The position numbers and the translations under genes are program-made. Of a stretch of DNA of 6,770 bases, positions 5,174 to 6,770 are shown piece by piece. The stretch is from JAMIFN01 sp035906235. Lineage in GTDB: Bacteria; Pseudomonadota; Gammaproteobacteria; Burkholderiales; Burkholderiaceae_C. The stretch lies in contig JAMIFN010000103.1 in assembly GCA_035906235.1 (NCBI GenBank), positions 1 to 6,770 of the forward strand. Direction: 5' to 3'. A model generated the notes under the pieces. The model was given only the letters and a program-made list of their open reading frames with translations. It searched no databases and was not told the DNA's origin. Numbering within the stretch: position 1 is the stretch's first letter; the number at the start of each line of letters is the position of its first letter.

Positions 5174-6770
5174 ATGGATTCCAAACTTTTCAGCCGCCGC
5201 AAAGCCCTGCAACTTTTCTCTAGTGCCCCGCTTTTACCTTTGGGCGCAGCCGCTTCGGCCTCTGGCCTGCTGGCTGCTTGCGGCGGCGGTGGTGGCAGTG
5301 GTGCGATCAGCCCCACACCCAGCCCTACGCCGCCGGTGAACAAGAATTTTGTCTCGGCCACTTTCAGCCATATGGCCGCCCCCACGCTGGCTACGCCCGC
5401 CAATATGGCCACCATGTACAGCGCCGCGCAAATGACCGTCACTTTTGACGACCAAAGCAGCACAGCCTACAACCTAGGCTTTGCACCTTTCTTCATCACC
5501 GGCCAGATGGTGGCCGATGGCAAAGGCGGGCAATTGCTCGCAGGCGGCTATTACGACATCAACAAGCAGCCCATCATGGACACCAGCGGAACGGGCGCGG
5601 CGCGCCATTTCTTCTCGGACGCGCCTGACGGCACATCCCTGCTGACCGTGCCGGGCGCCAATGTACCTGGGGTGCAAGGCAAGCCCGTGTTTGCCGTGGT
5701 GCAGTTTGAATACACCACTAGGGCACAAGACGGCAGCACCGATATGTATGGCAAGCTGCCTTCGCCCATAGCCGTGCTCACGCTCGACCAAAACCAGAGT
5801 ACGGGCAAACTCAGCTTGGTGAAATACCACAATGTCGATACCTCAGCCGTACACGGCCTGTGGATCACCTGCGGCGCTAGCCTCTCGCCCTGGGGCACAC
5901 ATTTGTCGAGCGAAGAGTACGAGCCCGATGCTTTTGCCGCCCGCAGCGACAACTTCATGAACGACTTCAGCCAAAACCTGTATGGCAACGCGGCCACCGC
6001 CAAGCCCTACCACTACGGCCATATGCCCGAGGTGACGGTCAAGCCCGACGGCACGGCCAGCATCAAAAAACACTATTGCATGGGCCGCATTTCGCACGAG
6101 CTGGTGCAAGTCATGCCTGACGAGCGCACGGCGCTGATGGGTGACGACGCCACCAATAGCGGCTACTTTGTCTTTGTGGCTGACAAAGCCAAAGACCTGT
6201 CTGCGGGCACGCTCTACGCCGCCAAAGTGGGCGCGGGCTTTTCTATCGTTCCCGGCGATGCCGCCGCGCCGCTGACTTGGCTCAAGCTGGGGCACGCCAC
6301 TAGCGCCGAGATCGAAAACCTGGCCAACACCTTGGCGCCCACCGACATCCTGACCGTGAGCAAAACCGACCCGAGTGACCCTAGCTACACCAAAATCGTC
6401 GCCAACGGCAATATCGAGTGGGTCAAGCTACAGCCTGGCATGGAAAAAGCCGCCGCCTTTTTGGAAACCCACCGCTACGCCGCCTTGCAAGGCGCGAGCA
6501 TGGGCTTTAGCAAAATGGAAGGCACCACGGTGAATGCCAAAGACAAAATTGCCTACTCTGCCCTGCAAAATGTGCGCGACTCTATGGTTGTTGGCCACAA
6601 GACCAATGTGCCTGGCAATGGCGTATCGGTGCCCAAGCAACTCAAAGCCGGCGTTGTGATGGCGTTGAACTTGCAAGGCGGGCAAAGCGATTTGGGTGGC
6701 GGCAGCATCAACAGCGAATGGATGCCGGTGGACACCAAAGCCTTGCTGGCGGGCGAAGACATTGCCGCCG
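5174..6770 (+). CDS. PhoX-family (DUF839) phosphatase, Tat-exported predicted lipoprotein; 3' end outside window
   Basis: The frame is open from ATG 5174 to the window end (532 codons), so the C-terminus is missing; family members are usually longer. PhoX enzymes are Ca/Fe-dependent alkaline phosphatases that release phosphate from organic esters outside the cytoplasm. The N-terminus has a twin-arginine motif SRRKALQLF (residues 7-15, R8-R9), a hydrophobic segment, then the lipobox LAAC with C36, followed by a Gly run and a Pro/Ser/Thr linker. This predicts Tat export and lipid anchoring. PhoX-like signatures are C233-GASLSPWGTHLSSEEYEP (233-251; the classical form is close to C-x-GG-xTPWGTWLTCEE), LMGDD (321-325), GTLYAAK, and a late MEG (448-450) where classical members have P-E-D. 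It therefore looks like a divergent branch, and phosphatase activity is inferred. An in-frame stop at 5159-5161 makes 5174 the first possible ATG. The ribosome binding site is weak (GAAAG, 5160-5164). It is separated from tatC by a terminator and has a Pho-box-like promoter. Confidence 0.85.
   Translation, partial: MDSKLFSRRKALQLFSSAPLLPLGAAASASGLLAACGGGGGSGAISPTPSPTPPVNKNFVSATFSHMAAPTLATPANMATMYSAAQMTVTFDDQSSTAYNLGFAPFFITGQMVADGKGGQLLAGGYYDINKQPIMDTSGTGAARHFFSDAPDGTSLLTVPGANVPGVQGKPVFAVVQFEYTTRAQDGSTDMYGKLPSPIAVLTLDQNQSTGKLSLVKYHNVDTSAVHGLWITCGASLSPWGTHLSSEEYEPDAFAARSDNFMNDFSQNLYGNAATAKPYHYGHMPEVTVKPDGTASIKKHYCMGRISHELVQVMPDERTALMGDDATNSGYFVFVADKAKDLSAGTLYAAKVGAGFSIVPGDAAAPLTWLKLGHATSAEIENLANTLAPTDILTVSKTDPSDPSYTKIVANGNIEWVKLQPGMEKAAAFLETHRYAALQGASMGFSKMEGTTVNAKDKIAYSALQNVRDSMVVGHKTNVPGNGVSVPKQLKAGVVMALNLQGGQSDLGGGSINSEWMPVDTKALLAGEDIAA

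Noticed and set aside
1..6770. CRISPR array, tRNA/rRNA gene, transposase or defence system
   Set aside because: No spaced repeats, tRNA-like cloverleaf, transposase or known defence gene was recognised. The only tandem repeat is spacer-free 7-bp units.

Overview
The window looks like a chromosomal segment from a betaproteobacterium of the order Burkholderiales, most likely Comamonadaceae. The evidence is the style of the CyoE (NxxxExxxD variant), TatB (a basic Trp/Arg-rich tail ending in ARVARFRPKNYR) and TatC proteins, the moderately GC-rich coding sequence, and a short dispersed repeat beginning ATAGCTGCT that I recognise from that family. The genus cannot be named from this sequence. All identified genes are on the + strand.

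Layout. Positions 1-279 hold no convincing gene: there is a degenerate palindromic repeat (about 69-92), one copy of the 32-bp dispersed repeat (166-197) and a perfect TATAAT box (239-244). An apparent operon follows: cyoE (haem O synthase), a 101-aa protein with a possible winged-helix fold, and radC (JAMM/MPN-fold protein of uncertain role). The end of radC runs into a 111-bp array of 7-bp repeats (GAATGCT, 13 perfect units). Two predicted lipoprotein genes follow, of 96 and 203 aa. Then comes the complete twin-arginine translocase operon tatA-tatB-tatC, closed by a strong intrinsic terminator (4955-4977). Directly after it lies a second, inverted copy of the 32-bp repeat, so the cyoE-to-tatC segment is bracketed by an inverted pair 31/32 identical. 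The last gene starts at 5174 and runs off the window. It encodes a PhoX-type (DUF839) phosphatase with a twin-arginine signal peptide and a lipobox, and a Pho-box-like promoter precedes it.

How the genes fit together. CyoE converts haem b to haem O for terminal oxidases. TatABC exports folded proteins across the inner membrane, and the adjacent PhoX-like protein carries a signal expected to make it a Tat client. PhoX probably has its own phosphate-responsive promoter and is separated from tatC by a terminator, so the two are neighbours but probably not one transcript. No wholly new system is evident. The observations most worth following up are the heptamer array at the radC 3' end, the inverted repeat pair around the block, the candidate Pho promoter and the predicted Tat-dependent lipoprotein PhoX.
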